From positions 310,001-374,000 of the forward strand of contig NZ_BOMB01000012.1 of NCBI RefSeq assembly GCF_016861975.1: DNA of 64,000 nt, given 5' to 3'. Numbering within the stretch: the stretch's first letter is position 1; the number at the start of each line of letters is the position of its first letter. Position numbers and translations under genes: made by a program. Positions 1 to 7,107 of the stretch are shown in pieces. Origin of the DNA: Actinocatenispora rupis (GTDB taxonomy: Bacteria; Actinomycetota; Actinomycetes; Mycobacteriales; Micromonosporaceae). The notes under the pieces were generated by a model. That model saw only the letters and a list, made by a program, of their open reading frames with translations. It had not been told where the DNA came from and made no database searches.

Positions 1-1
1 C

Positions 2-238
2 GAGCCCGAACTCCGCGCCGTACAGGACAGCGGGATGTCCGACGAGGACTGGATGACCGCGCACAAGCCGTCCATGCAGGCCGTCGTCGACCGGCGCCGC
101 TTCCCGCACCTCGCCGCCGCGATGGCCGACGAGATCGACATGACCCTCGACTCGCTGTTCGAGTTCGGGTTGGCCCGCCTCCTCGACGGCCTCGACACCT
201 TCCTCACCCCGCACGCACCATCCACAATGGACCGTTAG
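2..238 (+). CDS. TetR/AcrR-family regulator, C-terminal part (cut by window edge)
   Basis: The frame is open from the first bases of the window to the stop at 238, so only the last 78 residues are present. The piece is helical and resembles the C-terminal ligand-binding and dimerisation domain of TetR regulators, with a final helix rich in Leu, Phe and Asp that often ends such proteins. The DNA-binding domain lies outside the window, so the family call rests on the tail alone. An internal ATG at 35 exists but nothing supports it as the true start. The tail contains one copy of the recurring palindrome TCCACAATGGA at 221-231. Confidence 0.55.
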   Translation, partial: EPELRAVQDSGMSDEDWMTAHKPSMQAVVDRRRFPHLAAAMADEIDMTLDSLFEFGLARLLDGLDTFLTPHAPSTMDR

Positions 239-335
239 CGGAACCGAGGGAAGCGATGAATTCCTTCTCCTGGCGGCCTTCCGGACCGGCGTCTCGCCGG
301 CGCAGCCGGTCTCGTCCGACCCGAACGGGAGTGTC

Positions 336-1328
336 ATGAACGTACGCACTGGCGGTGTGTCAGCGTCGAACCCGGTGCCGGGCTACGTGTTCCGGCCGTA
401 CGGGGGCGGTGCGGATCACGGCGCGATGGCGGCCGTACGACGGGGATGCGTGGAGCGGGACCGCGTCGACCCGGGATCGGTGGTGGAGGGGCTCCCGACC
501 GTGGCGGAGATCGCGGAGTCGTGCGCCAGGCTGGTGGACCCGGCCGGGAACCAGATCCTGGTGGAGCACGACGGTGCCGTCGTCGGCTACGCAACGGTCC
601 GCTGGTGGCAGGAGCGGTCCGGAACGTGGCTGTACCTGCACCGTGGCTACCTGCTGCCGGGGCACCGCGGTCGGGGCGTGGGCTCGGCGATGCTTGGTTG
701 GGCCGAGGCCCGCATCAGGCAGCTCGTCGAGCGGCAGGGCACCGCAGGTACGGCCGTGTTCGGCGCGAACGCCATGGCGGCCGAGGAGGACGCGACGGCG
801 TTGCTGCTCGACGACGGCTACCGACGGGTGTTCAGCCTGACGGAGATGCGCCTGGCCGACCTGCGGCAGGTACCGGAGGCCGGCCGGTGGCCGGACGGCG
901 TTCGCATCGGTGCCGTGCAGCCGTCCCACTACCGCGGGGCGTGGAAGACGGTCGTGGACTCCTACGCGGACACGTCGCACACTCCACAGTGGACGTTCGA
1001 GCGGTTCGTCGAGGTGGCGAACCCGATGTGCTGGCGGGCGGCCTGGGACGGGGACGAGCTGGCCGGCGTCGCGTTGTGTTCCCTCCGCCGGCACGACCGT
1101 ACGGTGGGCGAGGTCGAGGAGCTCAGCGTGCGCGCCGGGTCGAGGCGTCGAGGGCTGGGGCGGGCCCTGCTGCTGGACGGGTTGCGCTGCCTTCGCCGGC
1201 ACGGCGCGGTCACCGCCCGCCTGTACACCGGGACGGCGAACCCGCACCGCTCGTACGACCTGTACGAGAGCGTGGGGTTCCGGCGGACGAACGAGTACGT
1301 GCGCTACCGCAAACCGTTCGGCGGCTGA
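336..1328 (+). CDS. Tandem-domain GNAT N-acetyltransferase
   Basis: Predicted cytoplasmic acetyl-CoA-dependent acyltransferase of 330 residues made of two GNAT folds. The acetyl-CoA pyrophosphate-binding loop is visible twice: RGRGVG at residues 111-116 and RRRGLG at 270-275. The second domain ends with the usual LYESVGF-type segment. The ATG at 336 is preceded by GGGAG at a suitable distance, which fixes the start. Two-domain GNATs include mycothiol synthase and aminoglycoside acetyltransferases. Nothing here identifies the substrate, and the N-terminal domain may be non-catalytic. The gene stands alone and converges on a minus-strand flavoprotein gene across a strong hairpin at 1401-1429. 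Confidence 0.88.
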   Translation: MNVRTGGVSASNPVPGYVFRPYGGGADHGAMAAVRRGCVERDRVDPGSVVEGLPTVAEIAESCARLVDPAGNQILVEHDGAVVGYATVRWWQERSGTWLYLHRGYLLPGHRGRGVGSAMLGWAEARIRQLVERQGTAGTAVFGANAMAAEEDATALLLDDGYRRVFSLTEMRLADLRQVPEAGRWPDGVRIGAVQPSHYRGAWKTVVDSYADTSHTPQWTFERFVEVANPMCWRAAWDGDELAGVALCSLRRHDRTVGEVEELSVRAGSRRRGLGRALLLDGLRCLRRHGAVTARLYTGTANPHRSYDLYESVGFRRTNEYVRYRKPFGG

Positions 1329-1400
1329 CGGGGCGCCCGGTGCTGGTCGGTCGGCCGGCTGGGCGGGTACGCCCTTGGGCTCTCGCCGCGTGCGGGTTCG

Positions 1401-1429
1401 CCGGCTGGCTGGGCATTCCAGCCAGCCGG
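1401..1429. terminator. Bidirectional hairpin terminator between convergent genes
   Basis: Perfect 12-bp inverted repeat, CCGGCTGGCTGG at 1401-1412 and its complement at 1418-1429, with a 5-base loop. It lies between the convergent GNAT and reductase genes and can serve both. There is no U-tract, as is usual for actinobacterial hairpin terminators. Confidence 0.7.
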
Positions 1430-1434
1430 GCGGA

Positions 1435-2757
1435 TCACGCCTGTACGAGGGACTCCAGGGGTACGGCGGGGTCGGTGAGGCGGGCGCGGTCGACGGGTCG
1501 GCCGGCGCGGACGATGGCCTCGACGTGCTGGCTGACGTCCCAGACGTTGACGTTCATGCCGGCGAGCAGCCGGTCGCCGCGCAGCCAGAACGCGACGAAC
1601 TCGCGGGCCGCCACGTCCCCGCGGTACACGACCTCGACGTCGGGTGCGGCGACGTCGTCGACGTAGCCGGAGTATTCGAGGCCGAGGTCGTACTGGTCGG
1701 AGAAGAAGAACGGGACCTGGTCGTAGGGCGCGTGGTGGCCGAGCATCGCGTGGGCGGCGGCGATCCCGCCGTCGAGCGCGTTGGACCAGTGTTCGACGCG
1801 GATGCGGCGGCCGAGCCAGGGGCGCAGCGAGTTGGCGACGTCGCCGCAGGCGTACACGTCCTGGGCGGAGGTGCGGAGGTGTTCGTCGGTGACGATGCCG
1901 TTGTCGACGGCGAGGCCGCCGGCGGTGGCGAGTTCGACGGCGGGGCGGATGCCGACGCCGACCACGACGAGGTCGGCGGGCAGTTCGGTGCCGTCGCCGA
2001 GGACGACGCCGCTGACCGCGTCGCTCGTGCCGCGGAACTCGGTGACGCCGGTGCCGAAGCGGAACCGTACGCCGTGGTCGGTGTGCAGGGTGGTGAAGAA
2101 GCCGCCGAGTTCGGCGCCGAGTACGCGGTGCAGCGGGGTGGGTTCGGGTTCGACGACGGTGACGTCGAGGCCGTGCGCGCGGGCGGCGGCGGCGACCTCC
2201 AGTCCGATCCAGCCGGCTCCGACGACGACCAGCCGGCCGCGGTCGCCGGCGGCGCGGAACCGGGCGAGCAGGAGGTCGGCGTCCTCGATCGTACGCAGGT
2301 AGCGGACGCCGGGCAGGGTGCCGCCGGGCACGTCGAGCTGGCGTACCCAGGAGCCGGTGGCGAGCAGCAGCTGGTCGTAGCGCAGCTCGTGGTAGCCGTC
2401 GAGGGTGAGCAGGTGCCGCGTGGTGTCGAGCATGGTGGCGCGGACGCCGCGGCGCAGGTCGACGTCGTGCTCGGCGTACCAGGAGGTGTCGTGGACGAAG
2501 GCGACGTCGCGCGGGTCGCTGCCGGTGAGGTAGCCCTTGGACAGCGGTGGCCGCTCGTACGGGCGTTCCTCCTCGTCGGCGAGCAGCACGATGCGCCCCT
2601 CGTACCCCTCGGTGCGGAGCGTCTCGGCGGCCTTGGCGCCGGCGAGCCCGCCGCCGACGATCACGAACGTCTCCGGTGTCCGCGCCCCGGCCGGGCGCCC
2701 CACCTGCATGGCCTCGTCCCGTTCGGTCTCGCCGTCCGGCCCGGTCGGATCGGTCAT
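1435..2757 (-). CDS. FAD-dependent ferredoxin/rubredoxin-reductase-like oxidoreductase
   Basis: Predicted NAD(P)H-dependent flavoprotein of 440 residues, of the class that passes electrons to ferredoxins serving P450s or dioxygenases. The FAD Rossmann motif GGGLAGAKAAETLR lies near residues 35-48. PYERPPLSKGYL follows, typical of rhodocoxin/putidaredoxin reductases. A second dinucleotide-binding motif VVGAGWIGLEVAA and the FAD-contacting segment YACGDVA come next. The C-terminal 85 residues match the reductase C-terminal domain. An in-frame ATG at 2709 is an alternative start, and neither start has a clear ribosome site. It lies 113 bp downstream of the MFS gene on the same strand and may be cotranscribed. 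No ferredoxin or P450 partner is adjacent. Confidence 0.85.
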   Translation of the reverse strand: MTDPTGPDGETERDEAMQVGRPAGARTPETFVIVGGGLAGAKAAETLRTEGYEGRIVLLADEEERPYERPPLSKGYLTGSDPRDVAFVHDTSWYAEHDVDLRRGVRATMLDTTRHLLTLDGYHELRYDQLLLATGSWVRQLDVPGGTLPGVRYLRTIEDADLLLARFRAAGDRGRLVVVGAGWIGLEVAAAARAHGLDVTVVEPEPTPLHRVLGAELGGFFTTLHTDHGVRFRFGTGVTEFRGTSDAVSGVVLGDGTELPADLVVVGVGIRPAVELATAGGLAVDNGIVTDEHLRTSAQDVYACGDVANSLRPWLGRRIRVEHWSNALDGGIAAAHAMLGHHAPYDQVPFFFSDQYDLGLEYSGYVDDVAAPDVEVVYRGDVAAREFVAFWLRGDRLLAGMNVNVWDVSQHVEAIVRAGRPVDRARLTDPAVPLESLVQA

Positions 2758-2870
2758 GGCCGCGGCCGATCGGCGACCGGGGACGTGTCACCCGCGGCTC
2801 GGCGGGGCGAACCAACAGTCATGTGCACAGACTGCCCTCATCGCGGGGTTCGGACAACCGGAACGGGCGA

Positions 2871-4259
2871 TCACGTACGGCGGCGACCGAGCAGCGAGCC
2901 GGCGAGCAGTACCGCGCCGACGACGGCGACGGCGATGCCGAGCCGGTGCAGCCCGCTGTCCGGATCGGTGCCGGCGGCGAGCACCTCGATGAGCGCTGCG
3001 GCGAGGTTCGCCCCCACGTACTGGGAGGTCCGGTAGAGGCCGGAGGCGGCGCCGGTGGCGTCGGCGGGGGCCGCGGCGTACATGGCGGTCTGGTTGCCCA
3101 TGTTGTTGAAACCGTTGGGAATGCCGAGCACGGCGCTGACCGCGAGCAGGACGAGTACGGGGGTCGCGGAGTGCACCACGGTGGCGAGGACGACGCCGCC
3201 GGCGAGCAGGCCGAGCGAGCCGATCAGCAGCGGCGCCCGCGGCCCCCGGGTACGCACCAGGCGGGTGGCGAGCACGGTCATGAACACGCCGAGTCCGGCG
3301 ATCGGCAGGACGACGAGTCCGGCCTGGGCGGCGTCGAGTCCGCGGCCCTGTTCCAGCCAGGACGGCAGCCCGTAGAAGATCGCGTAGAACGCGACGTAGG
3401 TCAGCGCGGTCCGCAGGTACGTGCCGGTCAGGGCGCGGTTGCGGCCGAGCAGCCGGACGTCGAGGAACGGTTCGGCGCAGCGCAGTTCGCGCCACAGCAG
3501 CAACCCGGCCAGCGGTACGAAGACCGCGGCGAGCCACCAGCGCGGGTGGTCGGCGAGCGACAGGAGCAGCAGCATCAGGGTGGTCATCGCGCCGGCGAAC
3601 AGCAGCAGGCCGGGCGGGTCGAGCCGGCGCAGGGACGCCGCGACGCCGAGCCGGTGCGGGCTGGTACGGCCGGCGGGGCCCCAGCGCAGGACGGTGACCG
3701 CGGCGACCGCCACGAACGGCAGGTTGACCAGGAAGATCGCCGGCCAGCCGAACGCGCCGACCAGCAGCCCGCCCAGGCTGGGGCCGAACGCCACGGCGGT
3801 CTGCGAGCAGATCGACAGGATGCCGAGCGCCCCCGACGCCCGCGCGCCCGTACGCTCGGCGACCGTCCGTACCATCGCCACGCCCGCCGGGTACTGGGCG
3901 GCGGTGCCGAGGCCGAGCAGGACGCGGCAGGCGACGAGGACGCCGACGTTCGGCGCGAACGGTGCGGCCACGGACGCGACCGCGACGAGGGCGAGGCCGG
4001 TGAGGAACACGCGGCGCGGGCCGACCAGGTCGGCGAGCCGGCCCATGGTGGGCGCGCCGACCGCGGTCGCCAGGTACAGCGCGGAGATGAGCCAGGAGAC
4101 CTCGGCGCCGGCGCGGAAGTCGCCGCGGATGCCGACGAGCGCGACCGCGATCATCGACGAGTTGAGCGCCTGGAGCAGGGTGCCGAACGCGATGGAGCCG
4201 ACCAGCCGGCCGGGTAATCGGGCCGGTGCGTCGAGCCGGGTGGTGGCGGTCGCGGTCAT
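2871..4259 (-). CDS. MFS drug-efflux transporter, DHA2 (14-TM) family
   Basis: Integral membrane protein of 462 residues with about 14 hydrophobic segments, the layout of the EmrB/QacA drug:proton antiporters. The loop after TM2 contains GRLADLVGPRRVFLTG, which matches MFS motif A (GxLaDrxGrkxxl). Motif C-like glycines and prolines follow in TM5 (AVAFGPSLGGLLVGAFGW). The start codon overlaps the stop of the upstream MarR gene by 4 bp (ATGA), so the two are translationally coupled. The pairing suggests that the MarR protein controls efflux of its own ligand. The substrate cannot be read from sequence. Confidence 0.9.
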   Translation of the reverse strand: MTATATTRLDAPARLPGRLVGSIAFGTLLQALNSSMIAVALVGIRGDFRAGAEVSWLISALYLATAVGAPTMGRLADLVGPRRVFLTGLALVAVASVAAPFAPNVGVLVACRVLLGLGTAAQYPAGVAMVRTVAERTGARASGALGILSICSQTAVAFGPSLGGLLVGAFGWPAIFLVNLPFVAVAAVTVLRWGPAGRTSPHRLGVAASLRRLDPPGLLLFAGAMTTLMLLLLSLADHPRWWLAAVFVPLAGLLLWRELRCAEPFLDVRLLGRNRALTGTYLRTALTYVAFYAIFYGLPSWLEQGRGLDAAQAGLVVLPIAGLGVFMTVLATRLVRTRGPRAPLLIGSLGLLAGGVVLATVVHSATPVLVLLAVSAVLGIPNGFNNMGNQTAMYAAAPADATGAASGLYRTSQYVGANLAAALIEVLAAGTDPDSGLHRLGIAVAVVGAVLLAGSLLGRRRT

Positions 4260-4699
4260 GCGTCGGCGAGCCGGTCGAGCAGCCGGCCGGCGATGCGCAG
4301 CACGTCGCGTTCCTCCGGGCTGAGCCGGTCGGCCATGGTGACGGCGAGCCAGGTACTGCGCCGGGCGCGGTCCTCGGCGAGCAGCGCCTCGCCGTCGGCG
4401 GCGATGGCGAGCAGCACCTGCCGGCCGTCGTGCGGGTCGGACTGCCGGGTGACCAGGCCGGACTCGACCAGCTCGGCCATCGCGCGGGCCATCGACTGCG
4501 GGGTGATGCCCTCGGCGGCGGCCAGCTCGGTCACGGTGGCCGGGCCGTCGCGGTCGAGCCGGCCCAGGGCGTCGATGCGGGTGAGGCTCAGGCCGTGCGG
4601 CGGGCGCTCGGCGCGCAGCCGGCGCACCAGCCGCATCATCGACAGCCGCAGCTCGTTCGCCGCGCCCGCGACCTCGCGGCTCACCGTCTCCTCGGTCAT
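4256..4699 (-). CDS. MarR-family transcriptional regulator
   Basis: Small winged-helix repressor of 147 residues. The central region VTELAAAEGITPQSMARAMAEL is the helix-turn-helix, followed by the wing with the conserved D-P-x-D-x-R-like SDPHDGRQVLL. It overlaps the MFS gene by 4 bp and is the first gene of the unit. Two near-identical 16-base sites lie upstream at 4704-4719 and 4768-4783 and are the likely operators. Autorepression relieved by a small-molecule ligand is the family norm and is inferred here. Confidence 0.9.
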   Translation of the reverse strand: MTEETVSREVAGAANELRLSMMRLVRRLRAERPPHGLSLTRIDALGRLDRDGPATVTELAAAEGITPQSMARAMAELVESGLVTRQSDPHDGRQVLLAIAADGEALLAEDRARRSTWLAVTMADRLSPEERDVLRIAGRLLDRLADA

Positions 4700-4703
4700 G
4701 TCT

Positions 4704-4783
4704 TCACCCTAGCTGAGCATTTTTGCGTACGCGTCGCCCAGCGGTGCGGTTTCCCGCGTCTGATTGCTCACCCTGGCTGAGTA
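4704..4783 (-). promoter_or_regulatory. Paired direct-repeat operator upstream of the MarR-MFS operon
   Basis: Read on the minus strand, TACTCAGCCAGGGTGA (4783-4768) and TGCTCAGCTAGGGTGA (4719-4704) are identical at 14 of 16 positions. Each holds a CTCA...TGA(G/A) imperfect dyad of the kind bound by MarR dimers. The proximal copy ends five bases before the ATG, so occupancy there would block initiation. The distal copy abuts the stop codon of dgt. Confidence 0.55.
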
Positions 4784-6016
4784 CTACCCGGCGGTGAGGC
4801 GGCGGTGCCAGGCGTACGCGGAGGTGTCGGTGAGGCTGGCCACCTGGTCGACCACGACGCGCAACCGCGCCGCGTCGTCGGTCGCCCTCCGCCAGCGCGG
4901 CGCGTGCAGCGGGTCCAGCGCCGCCGGCGCCCGCAGCGTCAGCTCGTGCACCAGGTCGCGCAGCACCTCGCGCTGCCGCTCGTACCGGGGGCCGGCGTCG
5001 GGCCGGGCCAGGATGTAGCGCCAGGCCATGCCCTTGAGCAGCGCGCACTCGGCCCGGGTCCGCCGCGGTACCACCAGGTCCGCCGCGTACCGCCGCAGCG
5101 GGCCGTCGCCGGACGCGTTCTGCGTGGAGCACACCGCGGCGTCCACGAACCGGCCGGTCAGCGCGCTCGTCGCGCGTTTCAGGGCGATCATCGCGCCGTG
5201 GCCGCCGTCGTACCCGGCGAGCGGGGCGACGACGGGATCGGTGAGCAGCTCGACCAGGACGGCGGCGAGGTCGGTCGGCGACTCCGTCGAGTACCGGCCG
5301 GCGACCAACTCGCACAGCGCGGCGCGCTCGTCCGGGTCGGCGAGCAGCTGCGGGCGCAGGATGCCGGCGTGTACGCCGTCCTCGATGTCGTGCACCGAGT
5401 ACGCCACGTCGTCGGCCCAGTCCATCACCTGCGCCTCCAGGCACCGGCGCAGCTCCGGCGCGCCGTCGCGCAGCCAGTCGAACACCGGCATGTCGTCCGG
5501 GTACACGCCGAACTTGCGCCCGTCGCCCCGCGGCCACGGGTACTTGCAGGTGGCGTCGAGGGTGGCGCGGGTCAGGTTGAGGCCGCGGCTGGCGCCGTCG
5601 TCGACCTTGGCCTCCAGCCGGGTCAGTACCCGGAGCGTCTGCGCGTTGCCCTCGAACCCGCCGCACGCGCGGGACAGCTCGTCGAGCGCGTCCTCGCCGT
5701 TGTGGCCGAACGGCGGGTGGCCGACGTCGTGCGCGAGGCCGGCCGCGTCGACGATGTCGGCGTCGCAGCCGAGCCGTTCCGCCATCTCCCGGCCGATCTG
5801 CGCGACCTCCAGCGAGTGCGTCAGCCGGGTACGCGGGAAGTCGTCCACACCCGCCTGGTACACCTGGGTCTTCGCGGCGAGCCGCCGGAACGCCGCGCAG
5901 TGCAGGATCCGGGCCCGGTCGCGCGCGAACGGGCTGCGCCGCGCCCCCGAGTCCTTCGGCGCCTCCTCGGTGTACCGCGCCACCGAGTGCGCCCCGTAGC
6001 CCCCATCGACGCCCAT
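4784..6016 (-). CDS. dgt: Deoxyguanosinetriphosphate triphosphohydrolase (HD-domain dNTPase)
   Basis: HD-superfamily metal-dependent hydrolase, about 410 residues, that converts dGTP to deoxyguanosine and triphosphate. The metal-binding H...HD...D set is visible: RLTHSLEVAQIGR, then GLAHDVGHPPFGHNGEDAL, then the later MDWADDVAYSVHDIED that characterises Dgt. The actinobacterial Dgt tail is present. I chose the ATG at 6016 over the one at 6067. It begins MGVDGGYG and is preceded by a TACGCT -10-like box eight bases upstream, which fits a leaderless start. The gene is probably monocistronic and diverges from the DinB-fold gene at 6143. Confidence 0.92.
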   Translation of the reverse strand: MGVDGGYGAHSVARYTEEAPKDSGARRSPFARDRARILHCAAFRRLAAKTQVYQAGVDDFPRTRLTHSLEVAQIGREMAERLGCDADIVDAAGLAHDVGHPPFGHNGEDALDELSRACGGFEGNAQTLRVLTRLEAKVDDGASRGLNLTRATLDATCKYPWPRGDGRKFGVYPDDMPVFDWLRDGAPELRRCLEAQVMDWADDVAYSVHDIEDGVHAGILRPQLLADPDERAALCELVAGRYSTESPTDLAAVLVELLTDPVVAPLAGYDGGHGAMIALKRATSALTGRFVDAAVCSTQNASGDGPLRRYAADLVVPRRTRAECALLKGMAWRYILARPDAGPRYERQREVLRDLVHELTLRAPAALDPLHAPRWRRATDDAARLRVVVDQVASLTDTSAYAWHRRLTAG

Positions 6017-6107
6017 CACGCCACAGCGTACGTCGGGGTCGGGCGCGACCCGCCGGTCCGGAACCACCGATCCGCCCGCCCGAACGGCTCAGCGGTGCGG
6101 AAAGCGG

Positions 6108-6142
6108 TTGTGTCGGCGTCCCGCGTCGCTATCCTCCGGGCC
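6108..6142 (+). promoter_or_regulatory. Predicted promoter giving a leaderless transcript
   Basis: TTGTGT (6108-6113), a 16-base spacer and TATCCT (6130-6135) end seven bases before the ATG at 6143. No ribosome-binding site is present. This spacing places transcription initiation at or next to the start codon. Confidence 0.5.
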
Positions 6143-6769
6143 ATGCCGATCAGCCTGCCGCAACCCGCCGTCGACGTCCGCGACACCGTCCGCGACGTCG
6201 TGGACCGACTGTCCCTGGTACCCGATGACGGGTGGGCACGGCCCGCCGCGGGCCTGGACTGGTCCTGCCGGGAGACCGTCGCGCACATGATGGACGACCT
6301 CGGCGGGTACGCCATGCAACTGTCCGGCGAGCGCGGCCACGGCGACTCGTACACGCCGCTGGTGGAGGGGATCCGGCCGCGCGCGGACGGGCCGAGCTTC
6401 CTGTTCTGGCCGGAGGAGGACGGTGGCACCCGGGCGATCTGCGAGAGCCTGGACGCGGTCGGCGGTCTGCTCGTGGCGGTGGTCGCGGCGGCGCCGGCGG
6501 ACCGCATCGGCTGGCACCCGTACGGCAACCCGGACGCGACCGGACTGGCCGCCATGGGCATCGCCGAGACCACCCTGCACACCCGCGACATCCTGACCGC
6601 GCACGGCATCGACTACCGCCCGGACGACGCGATCGTGGCCCGCGTACTCGACCGGATCTTCCCCGCCGCCGCCCGTACCGGGGATGCGTGGCACGACCTG
6701 CTCGCCGCCACCGGCCGTACGCCCGAGACAAAGGGCATCACCTGGCGCTGGGACTCCGCCGCCCACTGA
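6143..6769 (+). CDS. DinB-fold / mycothiol-dependent maleylpyruvate-isomerase-like protein
   Basis: A 208-residue helical protein whose N-terminal part (PDDGWARPAAGLDWSCRETVAHMMDD) is typical of the DinB/MDMPI four-helix bundle. That fold includes mycothiol-dependent isomerases and S-transferases of actinobacteria. Two further segments, LDWSCRETVAHMMDDLGGYA and TTLHTRDILTAHGID, supply three histidines that could bind a metal as in the family (around residues 47, 142 and 148). The start at 6143 follows a -10-like box by seven bases. The substrate is unknown. The gene stands alone, divergent from dgt. Confidence 0.75.
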   Translation: MPISLPQPAVDVRDTVRDVVDRLSLVPDDGWARPAAGLDWSCRETVAHMMDDLGGYAMQLSGERGHGDSYTPLVEGIRPRADGPSFLFWPEEDGGTRAICESLDAVGGLLVAVVAAAPADRIGWHPYGNPDATGLAAMGIAETTLHTRDILTAHGIDYRPDDAIVARVLDRIFPAAARTGDAWHDLLAATGRTPETKGITWRWDSAAH

Positions 6770-7107
6770 CGCCCACACCCGGCGAACGGTCGGAAACCCG
6801 GCCCCGGCGACGTACTTCCCGGATTCGCCGATCGGGGCCGGCCACGCCCTGGCGTGCGACGCGGACGGTTGTCGGCTGGCCCCAGGGAATCGCGACCGCG
6901 CGGACTGCCGGACGACGCGGCCCGGCTGCTCGTCACGCAGACCTTGACCGCAGCCACCACCTCATCACCGACTGACGCGGAACCCCTTGGTACTCAAGGG
7001 AAAGCGCGTCGGACCCGCCGTGACGCGAGGGCGGGCCGCGGCGCGCATCGCACGCCCGATGCGACGTCCCCGGGTGGCCGCGGCGCCGCCCGGGGCGTCC
7101 GCAGCGG
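6770..7107. other. Intergenic region without a convincing gene
   Basis: 338 bases between the plus-strand DinB-fold gene and the end of the minus-strand sulfatase gene. Short coding-like stretches occur around 6840-6975 in two different frames, but none has both a start and a sustained frame, so they may be decay remnants. The stretch contains the inverted repeat CCCTTG-GTACT-CAAGGG at 6984-7000. Confidence 0.5.
6984..7010. repeat. CCCTTG-N5-CAAGGG element, copy 1
   Basis: Inverted repeat 6984-7000 followed by AAAGCGCGTC. The whole 27-base unit differs at one position from the copy at 15630-15656. Related copies lie at 41899-41920 and, more weakly, at 35468-35485, 37609-37622 and 40862-40878. 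It lies 98 bases downstream of the sulfatase stop codon. Confidence 0.6.

Noticed and set aside
1304-2815. A 503-codon Arg-rich frame on the minus strand overlapping the flavoprotein reductase
   Set aside because: It is a frame shadow of the reductase gene, which has clear FAD and NAD motifs.
4805-6142. An N-terminal extension of the DinB-fold protein of over 400 codons
   Set aside because: The extension is antisense to dgt and has shadow composition. The ATG at 6143 has its own promoter signal.
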